A stretch of 64,000 bases of DNA. Origin: Candidatus Pristimantibacillus lignocellulolyticus (GTDB taxonomy: Bacteria > Bacillota > Bacilli > Paenibacillales > Paenibacillaceae). Position numbers and translations under genes: made by a program. The notes beneath the pieces are model-generated. The model was not told the origin of the DNA. It saw nothing but the letters and a program-made list of their open reading frames with translations, and did not search any database. Each line of letters starts with the position of its first letter. Positions within the stretch are counted from its first letter, which is position 1. The stretch is taken from NCBI GenBank assembly GCA_023639215.1, contig CP097899.1, positions 1,494,501-1,558,500 of the forward strand. The letters are read 5' to 3'. This document shows positions 52,589-61,676 of the stretch, piece after piece.

Positions 52589-54205
52589 TTAATCCCTCCC
52601 ATTCTCTAGCAGATGGTCTACTGCGGCTTGTTCAATGGCAAGCCCTGCTTTATATCGTTTGATAAATGTTTGGAACCCTTTAACATCCGCTTCTTCCGGA
52701 GCTATCTCTTGACCTTCGGCATCCTTAAACACTTTATACTCAAGGAAATCTGATAAATTCTCTTCTTGATCTTTATTGGTCATGTAAGAAGCCAGAAGTG
52801 CCATGCCCCATGCCCCGCCTTCGCCAGCCGTGGACATGACCGAGACCGGCACACTCAACGCAGCCGCCAAAGCTTTTTGTCCAACAACTGGGGTCTTGAA
52901 TAGGCCGCCGTGAGCCAAGATGCTATCTATGGCCACCTGTTCGTTTTCCGTCAAAATATCCATTCCAAGCTTCAACGCTCCGAAAGCCGTGAATAGATGT
53001 GTCCGCATGAAGTTAGCTAGATTAAAATTGCTTTCAGGCGAGCGAACGAACAACGGCCGTCCTTTATCCAATCCCGTAATATTTTCGCCCGAGAGATAAC
53101 CATAGCTAAGTAAACCACTCCCATCCGCATCAGCTTCGAGAGACTTGTTCAACAGTACGCTGAATAATTTGTCCGAAGTAACATTGAACCCCATCGCGTC
53201 GGAGAATTCACGAAACAATCCCATCCACGCGTTAAGATCGCTGGAGCAGTTGTTGGCATGCACCATGCCGACTGGACTACCGTCCGGCGTCGTGACCATA
53301 TCGATCTCCGGATAAACCTTGGACAATTCTTTCTCCAACACAATCATCGCAAAAACGGAAGTGCCTACGGAAATATTGCCAGTACGCTTTTTAACACTAT
53401 TCGTCGCTACCATGCCTGTACCGGCATCACCTTCTGGAGGACAGAGCAGAATACCGGATTGCAAATCGCCAGTCGGATCCAGAATTAAAGCCCCCTCCGC
53501 CGTAAGCTCACCAGCTTGCTCACCGGAGAGAGATACTTTAGGAAATAGATCATTAAACTTCCACGGATAACCTTTGTCCGCGATTAATGCATCGAATTGT
53601 TTAACCATCGTTGGATGGTAATTATGGGTTGACTCATCTATAGGAAAGATGCCAGAAGCATCTCCAATACCAATCACTTTATTGCCGGTCAGCAGCCAAT
53701 GAATATATCCTGCCAGCGTCGTTACGAAATCAATGTGAGGCACATGCTCCTCTTGGTTCAATATGGCTTGGTATAAATGAGCGATACTCCAGCGCTCGGG
53801 AATATTAATTTGGAACAAGTCCGTTAATTCTTTTGCTGCCGCTCCGGTTGTTGCATTACGCCAAGTACGAAACGGAACTAACAGTTCCCCCATGCTGTCG
53901 AATGCCATATAGCCGTGCATCATACCGGAAAATCCGATTGAACCGACAGTCCGGACAGTGACTCCGTAACTACTTTCTACTCCCTGTTTCAGTTCACGAT
54001 AAGCAGTTTGGAGACCTGTTATTATATCCTCCTGGTTGTACGTCCAATAGCCATCTTTTAACGAATTTTCCCACTCATAACTTCCTGTTGCGATGGTTTC
54101 GAAACGACGATCGATCAATACCGCTTTAATTCGGGTAGATCCAAATTCAATACCGAGTGAAGTTTCTCCTTTGGTTATCGCTTCTTTCAAGTCTACATGA
54201 TTCAT
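52589..54205 (-). CDS. araB: Ribulokinase-type FGGY carbohydrate kinase
   Basis: 538 residues. FGGY kinase with the N-terminal phosphate-binding IEFGSTRIKAVLID, a GFSGMMHGY segment and the C-terminal ATP-binding domain (VSVMSTAGEGGAWGMALLA). It phosphorylates L-ribulose in this context; the protein belongs to the less typical FGGY branch, hence the symbol depends on the operon. ATG 54205 is the best ATG; a GTG two codons earlier has better spacing to GAGGGG. First gene of the operon. Confidence 0.85.
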   Translation of the reverse strand: MNHVDLKEAITKGETSLGIEFGSTRIKAVLIDRRFETIATGSYEWENSLKDGYWTYNQEDIITGLQTAYRELKQGVESSYGVTVRTVGSIGFSGMMHGYMAFDSMGELLVPFRTWRNATTGAAAKELTDLFQINIPERWSIAHLYQAILNQEEHVPHIDFVTTLAGYIHWLLTGNKVIGIGDASGIFPIDESTHNYHPTMVKQFDALIADKGYPWKFNDLFPKVSLSGEQAGELTAEGALILDPTGDLQSGILLCPPEGDAGTGMVATNSVKKRTGNISVGTSVFAMIVLEKELSKVYPEIDMVTTPDGSPVGMVHANNCSSDLNAWMGLFREFSDAMGFNVTSDKLFSVLLNKSLEADADGSGLLSYGYLSGENITGLDKGRPLFVRSPESNFNLANFMRTHLFTAFGALKLGMDILTENEQVAIDSILAHGGLFKTPVVGQKALAAALSVPVSVMSTAGEGGAWGMALLASYMTNKDQEENLSDFLEYKVFKDAEGQEIAPEEADVKGFQTFIKRYKAGLAIEQAAVDHLLENGRD

Positions 54206-54365
54206 AATCACATATATCCCCTCTCTGTTCGCGGTTTGCACAGATATAAAATGGCTCATATCGCTATCTAACTTAAGGAACTTAACCCAACTGATGCGAC
54301 TCATATACTAGCTACTTCCGATCATTTTGGTCACTGAATGAAACAACCGGAAGATTTTAACTAAA

Positions 54366-54379
54366 AGAATACGCTTTCT
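54366..54379. promoter_or_regulatory. Weak candidate cre site downstream of the araB start site
   Basis: AGAATACGCTTTCT misses the cre consensus at three positions. It is about 10-25 nt after the predicted transcription start of araB, where a roadblock is possible. Confidence 0.3.
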
Positions 54380-54394
54380 CTTACTAACAGCCTC

Positions 54395-54423
54395 AGTATA
54401 TTTTATGTACGTACATCTGTCAA
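54395..54423 (-). promoter_or_regulatory. araB promoter with an AraR operator in its spacer
   Basis: TTGACA (54418-54423), a 17-bp spacer and TATACT (54395-54400) form a near-consensus promoter on the minus strand. The palindrome ATGTACGTACAT (54405-54416) fills the spacer and matches AraR boxes. Repressor binding would exclude polymerase. Confidence 0.85.
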
Positions 54424-54544
54424 TATATTATAAAAGTTATACTTACATAAATTATTGAATCTTCCTAATTCAATTTATTGCGTTATTTTTCTAAGGATAA
54501 AACCGAAACTTGTACCGTTAATACCTCAAAAATTGTCATTATAT

Positions 54545-54584
54545 TTGCATTTCATGCATTTCATGCTAAAATGTGTACGTACAA
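54545..54584 (+). promoter_or_regulatory. araR promoter with overlapping AraR operator
   Basis: TTGCAT (54545-54550), 16 bp, TAAAAT (54567-54572), then GTGTACGTACAA (54573-54584) at the predicted start site. The operator centre is 168 bp (about 16 turns) from the one in the araB promoter, compatible with looping and autoregulation. Confidence 0.75.
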
Positions 54585-54617
54585 CTTTTTCGAACAAAGA
54601 TGAAAGTAGTGGATTGC

Positions 54618-55709
54618 ATGAAGCCAAAGTACCAGCTCATTATTGATGATATTAAAAGTTATATCCTCTCGGGAACATATAAAGCAGGCGAGAAAATCCC
54701 TTCAGAATATGAATTACAGGAAAATTATAACGTTAGTCGGCAGACAGTTCGAAAGGCCATTCTAGAATTATCGAACGAGGGATTCCTGCGGAGCGAGCGG
54801 GGATCTGGCACGTACGTCAGCAGCCAATATCGGTCCAGAACGGGTGCAAAAACAAATAATAAAACAATCGGCGTCATTACGACCTATATCTCGGATTACA
54901 TCTTCCCCTCAATTATCCGCGGCATTGAAAGCCGATTAAATGAAGATAATTATTCATTACTGTTAGCCAGTACAAATAATGATATCTCTCAGGAAAAAAA
55001 AGCGTTGGAAATGATGTTGTCCTACGGAGTGGATGGACTGATTATAGAACCTACCAGAAGCAATGTATACAACCCTAATATCGCCTACTACCTGTCTTTT
55101 AAGGAGCAGGAGGTGCCATTGGTGATGATCAATGCCTATTATGAAGAGTTGGAAGTTCCTTACTTCTGTCTGGATGACGTGCAATCCAGCTATCTGGCAA
55201 CTCAGGAGCTTATAAACAAAGGACATTCCCAGATCGGCATCATCGCGAAAATGGATGATTTGCAAGGGAAGTTTAGAATGAAGGGTTTTATCAAGGCACT
55301 TGGGGAAGCCAAATTACGGTTCCAGCAGGAGCATGTGCTTTCATTTGATACGTCGTCAAAGTCAGACCTATCTGCTAACTTGGAAGTGTATTTGAACAAC
55401 AATCGAGATGAATTGACTGCACTTGTGTGTTACAACGACGAGGTAGGCTTGGAAGTTGTACATGTCTGTGGAAAACTGGGAATTTCCATTCCTGATGATC
55501 TATCAATCATTGGTCAGGACAATTCCTATATCTCCAAAAACGCGAATATCAAATTAACAACGCTAACACATCCCCAAGAACAAATGGGACGCGATGCAGC
55601 AGACTGGGTCATTAAAAATTTACAAGGCAAAAAAGACTTGCCTACCAACACCTACTACCAGCCCGTATTAATTGAGGGTGAAACAATTAAAGTGATCGAA
55701 TTGGAATAG
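54618..55709 (+). CDS. araR: Arabinose operon repressor AraR (GntR/LacI type)
   Basis: About 363 residues. GntR winged helix at the N-terminus (KAGEKIPSEYELQENYNVSRQTVRKAI, LRSERGSGTYVS in parts) and a LacI-like sugar-binding domain (about 85-363, TIGVITTYISDYIFPSIIRGIE). This chimera is AraR. The ATG at 54618 is chosen because the protein then starts like AraR (MKPKYQLIIDD); upstream codons overlap the operator. The ribosome site is weak. Effector is expected to be L-arabinose. Confidence 0.88.
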   Translation: MKPKYQLIIDDIKSYILSGTYKAGEKIPSEYELQENYNVSRQTVRKAILELSNEGFLRSERGSGTYVSSQYRSRTGAKTNNKTIGVITTYISDYIFPSIIRGIESRLNEDNYSLLLASTNNDISQEKKALEMMLSYGVDGLIIEPTRSNVYNPNIAYYLSFKEQEVPLVMINAYYEELEVPYFCLDDVQSSYLATQELINKGHSQIGIIAKMDDLQGKFRMKGFIKALGEAKLRFQQEHVLSFDTSSKSDLSANLEVYLNNNRDELTALVCYNDEVGLEVVHVCGKLGISIPDDLSIIGQDNSYISKNANIKLTTLTHPQEQMGRDAADWVIKNLQGKKDLPTNTYYQPVLIEGETIKVIELE

Positions 55710-55724
55710 TTGTTGATTAGTATT

Positions 55725-55766
55725 TAGAAAAGAAGCCACTCCTTGATGGAGTGGCTTCTTTTCATT
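55725..55766 (+). repeat. Terminator repeat, copy 1
   Basis: The 30-bp hairpin AGAAGCCACTCC-TTGA-TGGAGTGGCTTCTT lies at 55731-55760 (identical at 62499-62528). Similarity continues a few bases outside both ends. It ends araR. Confidence 0.85.
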
Positions 55767-55794
55767 GAATTTATTCTACATAAATTATCAAAAA

Positions 55795-57189
55795 CTAACT
55801 ATTCAGGCCTATTTCTATCTTCTGAGCAATAAATTGTTTAAATCTTTCAAAATACCGCTCTGATGCCTCCCAGCGCCTAAGATCCAAAAAGGACATATCA
55901 TGCTTACCATATTGCTCAGGCGGCTGATAATGCCGGGAAACATAAGTGTCATTTTCCAATGTATAAAAATAATACGCTTCATCCGGAGTCTTGATTTCTA
56001 TCCGAGCATGTATGTAGTCTCCATCTTCATCTGTATGCCCTTCACGGAAGCTGTAATATTTTGAGCCGTCCCAGAACCCGTCATTCTCCTCATCTTCCGA
56101 ACATAATTCTTGAATTACAGAGTGTTGTAAAATGTCTTGTACATACTGGACCTCAATGTTTCGTAAATAAAGTTCAGCCATATTAACGCAGGTAAGCAAC
56201 ATAGTCCAGCAATCGCTAATCTCCACTAGCTGTTCCTGAGACACTCCTGTAATGTCCTCCCACTGGGACCCCTCATCTATGGTTCTTCTTAACAAACCTA
56301 AAGAATGATCTTGCTCCAGCCAAATATAATAGTGATGTCGGTTATCTTGCATATAAACACTGAGATCCCGTTGATCCCCCTCGGTATCAACATGCTCTAG
56401 TTGAACTTTAAAAAATACTCCTTGTTCCTGAAAATCAAAAGATGGTTTGTCATTCGGGATTAAAATACATTGAGTCAATTTCAATATATTTTCCTCATTG
56501 ATTGTATTATGGGTAAAATATATATGCTCCGTTTTCTTACTCGTGAGGGGTTCATTTAATTGTTTTAATGCGGAACGTCCTTCTAAAATAACAGACACCA
56601 GCGTGTAAAAGGAAATGCCTATGTCCTCCTCATCCATTTCCAGAAAAACTTCATCGATTAACACCTCATGAATGTCTATCGGAAGCTCCTGAAATACACC
56701 ATCGCCCTCCCACACATTGACTAAGCATGTGATCGATTTCTGCCCTTCTACTTTAACTCTGTACTCGTCATCTTGAACTAAAACTGCAGTACTAAGATTA
56801 CCTTTAACAATCGTTTCCCCATGATTGTATGAGCCACACAATATTTCCTCTATTAAGAGATTGCCCGAAACATAAATTTCCTGACCACCTACAATTATAT
56901 TTTTTGCATTCAAATTACCGATTACCATAAGTCCTATGGCACCATCAGTTTCTTTATTATAAAGATTATCTACCGTGAAATTTCCATCTATAAAGATGAT
57001 GATTACCTCTTTTTGTTGCGGAAAAGGCTGCTCCCAATCCAGATTGAGGAAAGGTAGTGTTAAATCTCCTTCATAATAAGCGGCAAGTTGCTCGTCACTG
57101 AAATCTTCATAGAACTTTGCCCACCAAGATCCTTCTGGAAATTTGGCTGCAAGTTGACTAATGGGAATGAATTGAAAAAGGTTGTTCAT
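55795..57189 (-). CDS. Uncharacterised protein with beta-helix-like middle
   Basis: 464 residues, no signal or membrane helix. Residues 60-160 hold short repeats of the polymer-forming type (VIGNLNAKNIIVGGQEIYVSGN, GETIVKGNLSTAV in parts), the rest is acidic and aromatic-rich. I do not recognise a family. It stands first in a row of minus-strand genes resembling orphan immunity loci (SUKH and LRR proteins), so an immunity or stress role is only an inference. Start has a weak AAGGGA site. Confidence 0.6.
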   Translation of the reverse strand: MNNLFQFIPISQLAAKFPEGSWWAKFYEDFSDEQLAAYYEGDLTLPFLNLDWEQPFPQQKEVIIIFIDGNFTVDNLYNKETDGAIGLMVIGNLNAKNIIVGGQEIYVSGNLLIEEILCGSYNHGETIVKGNLSTAVLVQDDEYRVKVEGQKSITCLVNVWEGDGVFQELPIDIHEVLIDEVFLEMDEEDIGISFYTLVSVILEGRSALKQLNEPLTSKKTEHIYFTHNTINEENILKLTQCILIPNDKPSFDFQEQGVFFKVQLEHVDTEGDQRDLSVYMQDNRHHYYIWLEQDHSLGLLRRTIDEGSQWEDITGVSQEQLVEISDCWTMLLTCVNMAELYLRNIEVQYVQDILQHSVIQELCSEDEENDGFWDGSKYYSFREGHTDEDGDYIHARIEIKTPDEAYYFYTLENDTYVSRHYQPPEQYGKHDMSFLDLRRWEASERYFERFKQFIAQKIEIGLNS

Positions 57190-57294
57190 ACATTATTTTC
57201 CCTTCATTTTACAGTTTTCATTATTTTCTCATATGTAAAAATTAGGGTCAATCTCAACTTTTCTATTCCGATCAAATCATTACCTCAATAAAAA

Positions 57295-57330
57295 TAGGAA
57301 AAGTCCCTCATATGTTATCATTTGAGGGAC
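57295..57330 (-). terminator. Terminator of the hydroxyacyl-CoA dehydrogenase gene
   Basis: GTCCCTCA (57303-57310) and TGAGGGAC (57323-57330) pair with a 12-nt loop, and TTTTCC follows on the minus strand. Confidence 0.7.
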
Positions 57331-57367
57331 ATCTCCTATTCACCGTTCCGCTATATAAAATAGTTCT

Positions 57368-58267
57368 TTAACTTTTTAAAAACTCTGGTTTTGCGAAATT
57401 AGGATTAGGGTATTTATAAAATCCTTCTCCAGTTGCTCTTCCAAGCTTTCCTTTATCGATGTATTCTGATTTCAATAGATTAGCCACTTTTTCAAAATCT
57501 TGATTACCTGTTGCTGTCGCTTTTGCAAGTCCAATATTATAAGCAGTATTGATTCCTACAACATCCAAAATAGCAAAAGGACCAAGGGGTGCTTTTGTTG
57601 CTACCATCCAAGTTTTATCGATTGTTTCTACATCAGCAACTTCTTTTATCAAGAGGAGCTGGGCAGCTTCCAATAGAGGTACTAATAATGAATTCAAAAT
57701 ATAGCCCGGTTGCTCTTTGTGTAAAGGTAACGCAACCATCCCGATGGCTTTTGCAAATTCTACGACTTCATCAAAAACTTTCATATTCGTTCCCGGATGC
57801 TTCATAATTTCTGCCGTATTGTTTTTCCATATTTCATTCGCAAAGTGCAGCGCTAAAAATTTCTCAGGTCGTCCTGTTGCTTCCGCAAATTGACTTGGTA
57901 ATAACGTCGAGGAGTTCGTTGCAAAATTAGTTTTCTCAGGAGCTGCTTTCCCTAACTCCTTGTAGAAATCTATTTTCATCTGAACAACCTCAGGAATTGC
58001 TTCAATTACAAGATCAGCTTCTGCAACTGCCTTTGATAAATTAGAGTTAAAAGAAATGCGATCATATGCTGCATTGACCTCTTCCTCCGTAACTCTTAAA
58101 TCTTCTTGATAGCGTTGCTTCAAATCCACATATCTTTCTTTAGCACGTTGTAATGCTTCATCATTAATGTCATATACCGATACATTGAATCCTTTGAAAG
58201 CAATTTGGAATGCGATCTGACTCCCTAACACACCACTACCAGCAACACTAATATTTTTATAATTCAT
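57368..58267 (-). CDS. 3-hydroxyacyl-CoA dehydrogenase
   Basis: 299 residues. N-terminal Rossmann domain with GSGVLGSQIA (10-19), DLVIEAIPE and NSSTLLPSQ, then the C-terminal helical domain with PGYILNSLLVPLL. Catalytic His in LALHFAN. Converts 3-hydroxyacyl-CoA and the keto form, most likely in short-chain (butanoate-type) metabolism. No other fatty-acid gene lies near. Starts after AAGGG. Confidence 0.88.
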   Translation of the reverse strand: MNYKNISVAGSGVLGSQIAFQIAFKGFNVSVYDINDEALQRAKERYVDLKQRYQEDLRVTEEEVNAAYDRISFNSNLSKAVAEADLVIEAIPEVVQMKIDFYKELGKAAPEKTNFATNSSTLLPSQFAEATGRPEKFLALHFANEIWKNNTAEIMKHPGTNMKVFDEVVEFAKAIGMVALPLHKEQPGYILNSLLVPLLEAAQLLLIKEVADVETIDKTWMVATKAPLGPFAILDVVGINTAYNIGLAKATATGNQDFEKVANLLKSEYIDKGKLGRATGEGFYKYPNPNFAKPEFLKS

Positions 58268-58495
58268 AACCTTTTCCCTTCAATATTTAATATCTAATCT
58301 TGATACTATAAGGTTCCTTTAATGACAAAAACTTATACCTTTATGTTGAAGTAAGCATAGCAGGCGGACCGGGTCTAGTCTGTTCCTCAAGGTGACTTCC
58401 CTCTTTTTTGATCTATAGTTGTGTCAGAAGTTATTTTCTAAACAATGAAATTCGCGTCTATAACTCAAGCTCGATCTGTCTAAGCTTACGAGTAC

Positions 58496-58533
58496 AAAAA
58501 AGATCGCCGACAGCCTTGTGCCGCCGACGATCT
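58496..58533 (-). terminator. Terminator of the SUKH gene
   Basis: AGATCG and CGATCT close a hairpin of about 12 pairs, followed by TTTTTT on the minus strand. The rest of 58268-58495 shows no gene or clear signal. Confidence 0.75.
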
Positions 58534-58576
58534 ATTCTTGACTCTAGTTTAGTATTCCACATGCTTCCTAGACTAA

Positions 58577-59020
58577 TTACCATTCAAAAAAGTTTTCTTC
58601 AATCAATTTCTCGAAAGAATCCGCTAATAACTTGATCTCCCCGGTATCGTGATAACAGATAAACACCTTTCCTGCCTGATTCATAATAATTGGATCGCCG
58701 GACCCATCCATGGAAATGACATAACTATTTTGTAAAACCTCTGCCAAAGGAAGTTCCTTGAATTGCTCTCGAAACCCCAGTGTCAATTCAACAACCGTTT
58801 CATTTCCGAGACTAGAGCCGTTAGAGAATGCATGTATCGCAAGACCTGCATATGCTCCCCCAAACGTCTTGATAAAGTTTACGTAGTCCTCATGAAAGAT
58901 TACATTCAGCAGTTGCTGGGCCTTAAAAATTTCCTCTTGGCTCGCCGGAATACCTACTAGAGTTCTATTGTCTTCACGATGGAGAAAAATCTTCAATCTC
59001 TCCATTAATGCATCTTTCAT
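58577..59020 (-). CDS. SMI1/KNR4 (SUKH) family protein
   Basis: 147 residues; the SUKH motif set is present: GIPASQEEIFKAQQLL, HEDYVNFIKTFGG, and a late GDPIIMNQAGKVFICYHDTGEI. In bacteria most SUKH proteins are immunity proteins against polymorphic or contact-dependent toxins. No toxin gene is next to it. ATG 59020 follows GGAGGAG by 7 nt. An orphan immunity gene is likely, though some SUKH proteins have other roles. Confidence 0.85.
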   Translation of the reverse strand: MKDALMERLKIFLHREDNRTLVGIPASQEEIFKAQQLLNVIFHEDYVNFIKTFGGAYAGLAIHAFSNGSSLGNETVVELTLGFREQFKELPLAEVLQNSYVISMDGSGDPIIMNQAGKVFICYHDTGEIKLLADSFEKLIEENFFEW

Positions 59021-59085
59021 AGTTAATCTCCTCCCCAGTAATGATGAACTCGTGACTGCCGCCGCCAATTATCATCCCATTTTTA

Positions 59086-60294
59086 TCAGTATTCGCGCGC
59101 TGCATCGAACCAGCGTTGAGCCATCTCCTCTGTTATAGTCTGACCAATTAGGTGATCAGATTGGCTCAGTTGCCATACCGCTTCACCAAGGTCTTCTCGT
59201 TCGGTCGTTTCAATACCTTTGACCGTGTTGAAGCGCATGGTGAAAGCGGTAATGGCTGACTCTGCCTCAGCAAAGCTGCGTGCTTCGCTCAATGTCGCCT
59301 TTGCAATATCGTAAGCTTCGTTAGCAAGCTTAGCCAGACGTTTAGGCCAAGACGAGAACGGGCGGCCGAACTCTGTCATCCACCACTCAGGCTTTCGTAA
59401 TTGGCTCACTGAAGCATAGTTGGTCCACGGGCGGGTATTAGCGCGTGTTTTCATTTGCTGTTTTAGACGCTTGCCAGCAATCTCTTCCACATTGTAGGCG
59501 ATAAATCTATCAAGTAATGGCCAAGTGTTCAATGTTGGCAAGTCCCCCAGATTAGGCATAAAGCGCAATTCCAGATTCGTTAACTGGACATGATGAGCTA
59601 TTAAGTCCACATCGCAGAAATTTCCCCACAAACTCAATGAGTTAAGGTTTGGAAACCTATTTAGACACTCCAACGAGATGGGCTGCCCAAGTGGCGCGTT
59701 ATGTAGCGTTAAACTCGTTACCTGATGTAATTTCCCAAGGTCTGGCAGCAAAAAAGGAGTATCATTCTTACGTCGGCTGGTGCGCGGGGCTAGAGTAAGA
59801 GAAGATGGCATATCACCAGTGGCTGAAAAGCGAGATAAATCGCCGGACACACTCAGGCGGAAATGATGCTTCGGAAGCTTCAAGCACAGAGGCTCCCTTG
59901 ACTGGTCCAACTCGATATGCAAGCCATGCAAATTGGACTGACTGGCGTCCACTAGCGTAGCTGAAGATAGAATCGGAGTCCACGTCATCTCTTCAATGGG
60001 ACGTTTCTGCGCCCAATTAAAGAAACCTGTATCACTACCTGTATAATAGAGAAATCTCGGCCAGGGAGAACCCGCCGGCGTGGCAAAGACATCAAATACG
60101 GTCCAATCGATATGTACATCAGGCTCAACATGAAGGTCTACCTTCTTTCCCAATTGCGGCGGTCCAATCGATAGACTGCCCACACCGGGCTTCATAACAA
60201 GAGTGTGACTGTGAGGACCTGTCAGGTTGATGGAATAACGACTGACTTTACTAACAGAACCATTAGAAAGACGGGATTGGTTATCATTTGTCAT
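59086..60294 (-). CDS. Uncharacterised protein with LRR-like middle
   Basis: 402 residues, no signal or membrane helix. The middle (about 190-290) contains leucine-rich-repeat-like segments (LHQVTSLTLHNAPLG, NLNSLSLWGNF, LTNLELRFMPNL), and the C-terminal 110 residues are helical with many Trp and Ala. No family recognised. ATG 60294 (MTNDNQ) follows AAAGGAT; an upstream open stretch of 60 codons overlaps the LRR gene and lacks a site. Begins 28 bp after that gene. Confidence 0.6.
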   Translation of the reverse strand: MTNDNQSRLSNGSVSKVSRYSINLTGPHSHTLVMKPGVGSLSIGPPQLGKKVDLHVEPDVHIDWTVFDVFATPAGSPWPRFLYYTGSDTGFFNWAQKRPIEEMTWTPILSSATLVDASQSNLHGLHIELDQSREPLCLKLPKHHFRLSVSGDLSRFSATGDMPSSLTLAPRTSRRKNDTPFLLPDLGKLHQVTSLTLHNAPLGQPISLECLNRFPNLNSLSLWGNFCDVDLIAHHVQLTNLELRFMPNLGDLPTLNTWPLLDRFIAYNVEEIAGKRLKQQMKTRANTRPWTNYASVSQLRKPEWWMTEFGRPFSSWPKRLAKLANEAYDIAKATLSEARSFAEAESAITAFTMRFNTVKGIETTEREDLGEAVWQLSQSDHLIGQTITEEMAQRWFDAAREY

Positions 60295-60322
60295 TTCTAT
60301 CATCCTTTCTTTTATCCTTGGT

Positions 60323-61345
60323 TTAGATGCTCCATTTTTGAAAACCCAATTTGGATAAGCAATCTTGTATATTTTGATCCACTTTGTTTTTAGAGGTCGT
60401 GAATTCCAATTCGGATAATGTACTCGGTAGCTTTTTCCCGATAAAGGAATCAAAATCGATGGCTGTTTTAGCAATGCGGAGCTTACGCAGCGATGTTAAC
60501 CGCTCCATTCCCGACAATCGATTCAATCCTTTACAATTCGATATGGTTAGCTCCTCCAACGCCTTCATTTCCCGGTCAAAGCCGATTTCCTGAAGTTGAG
60601 CTTGATCCTCGACCACAAGGCTCGTCAGCGCTCTGAATTTTGTAATATTGCTCAAGTCATGAAAACCACGGACTCTACAAATCTCCAGATGATCGATTTC
60701 ATTCTCTTCGATTTCATGAATATGTTCTCGACCTCCAAGCAAAATGCGAAGATACTTCAACTTCTTCAAACGGTTAATAAAATATAGAGGTAAATTACTT
60801 ATCGAATGTAACGCGAGGTAATTCAAACCTTCCAGATGCCCAATCGCATCCAGATTCTTCACCTTGCCCACAACATGTAATTGCTCCAGATGAGAGAATT
60901 CATTAAAATATTGCAAGTTGAGGAGCTTTTTATTCGAGATAATGACTAAATCCCTTAACGAGCGCAGCGATTCTAATCCCAAAATATCCGAATTCTCCAA
61001 TTCATATATTTCTAAATTCAAACTAGACAAGTGTTCGAGCGTGTTCAAGGTTTCCGTGTTATGCGCCTGGATGAGACTATTGAGATGCAGCATTTTGACA
61101 TGGGGAATTCTCAAGAGTGTACGACCATCGAATGAAAGGGAATGATGCCCGTAGAAACGTACTCCGAAGTTTTCATCGAATTGCGTGCAAAGCTCATCCA
61201 CTTCATCCAGAAGGGAGTTATAAACATCCGGGTGAGAGAACTGAACGATCACTTGATTATCATCGCGCAAGTCCTGCTTGATCTGTACTCGGTCCAGTGC
61301 AATGGGATTATTAATTAGAATCTTTTTTTTCCATTTCTTGCGCAT
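60323..61345 (-). CDS. Leucine-rich repeat protein, cytoplasmic
   Basis: 340 residues, no signal peptide. About nine leucine-rich repeats from residue 80 to 330 (L-x-x-L-x-L-x-x patterns such as HLEQLHVVGKVKNLDAIGHL and ALEELTISNCKGLNRLSGM). Cytoplasmic LRR proteins beside SUKH genes are often immunity-type. ATG 61345 follows GGAGG. Transcribed with the two genes downstream. Confidence 0.75.
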   Translation of the reverse strand: MRKKWKKKILINNPIALDRVQIKQDLRDDNQVIVQFSHPDVYNSLLDEVDELCTQFDENFGVRFYGHHSLSFDGRTLLRIPHVKMLHLNSLIQAHNTETLNTLEHLSSLNLEIYELENSDILGLESLRSLRDLVIISNKKLLNLQYFNEFSHLEQLHVVGKVKNLDAIGHLEGLNYLALHSISNLPLYFINRLKKLKYLRILLGGREHIHEIEENEIDHLEICRVRGFHDLSNITKFRALTSLVVEDQAQLQEIGFDREMKALEELTISNCKGLNRLSGMERLTSLRKLRIAKTAIDFDSFIGKKLPSTLSELEFTTSKNKVDQNIQDCLSKLGFQKWSI

Positions 61346-61611
61346 CCTTGAACCTCCTATTTGCCCTAGAGCAGAAGTCTACAGCACCCTGCTTTTTATT
61401 GGCGACAAGCTTATATTTCATAAAAATCCTAGAGTGCTTTATGCTCTTTATCTATATATTAACCCTATATAATATGTATCTTATTTCCATTATAGTGATT
61501 GTCTGTCCTAAATCTACCTACTAATTACCTGATTTCTGGAAATCAATACGATGACTCATTCGACCATCTCATTCAGAAATTTTTCGATATATTTAGTTCT
61601 TATCAAACGCG

Positions 61612-61639
61612 TGAAACCTGTTTCGTTGAGCGTCGTATC
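61612..61639 (+). promoter_or_regulatory. Sigma-W-type ECF promoter of spo0M
   Basis: TGAAAC (61612-61617), exactly 16 bp, CGTATC (61634-61639): the consensus for Bacillus sigma-W. It is 38 bp before the spo0M start. spo0M belongs to the sigma-W regulon in Bacillus subtilis, which fits. Confidence 0.85.
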
Positions 61640-61676
61640 ATTGAATATGCAGTATAAAAGGAGGAGTTTTACAAAT

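Noticed and set aside
54573..54617. Earlier GTG start for araR
   Set aside because: It lies in the AraR box and adds residues absent from AraR proteins.
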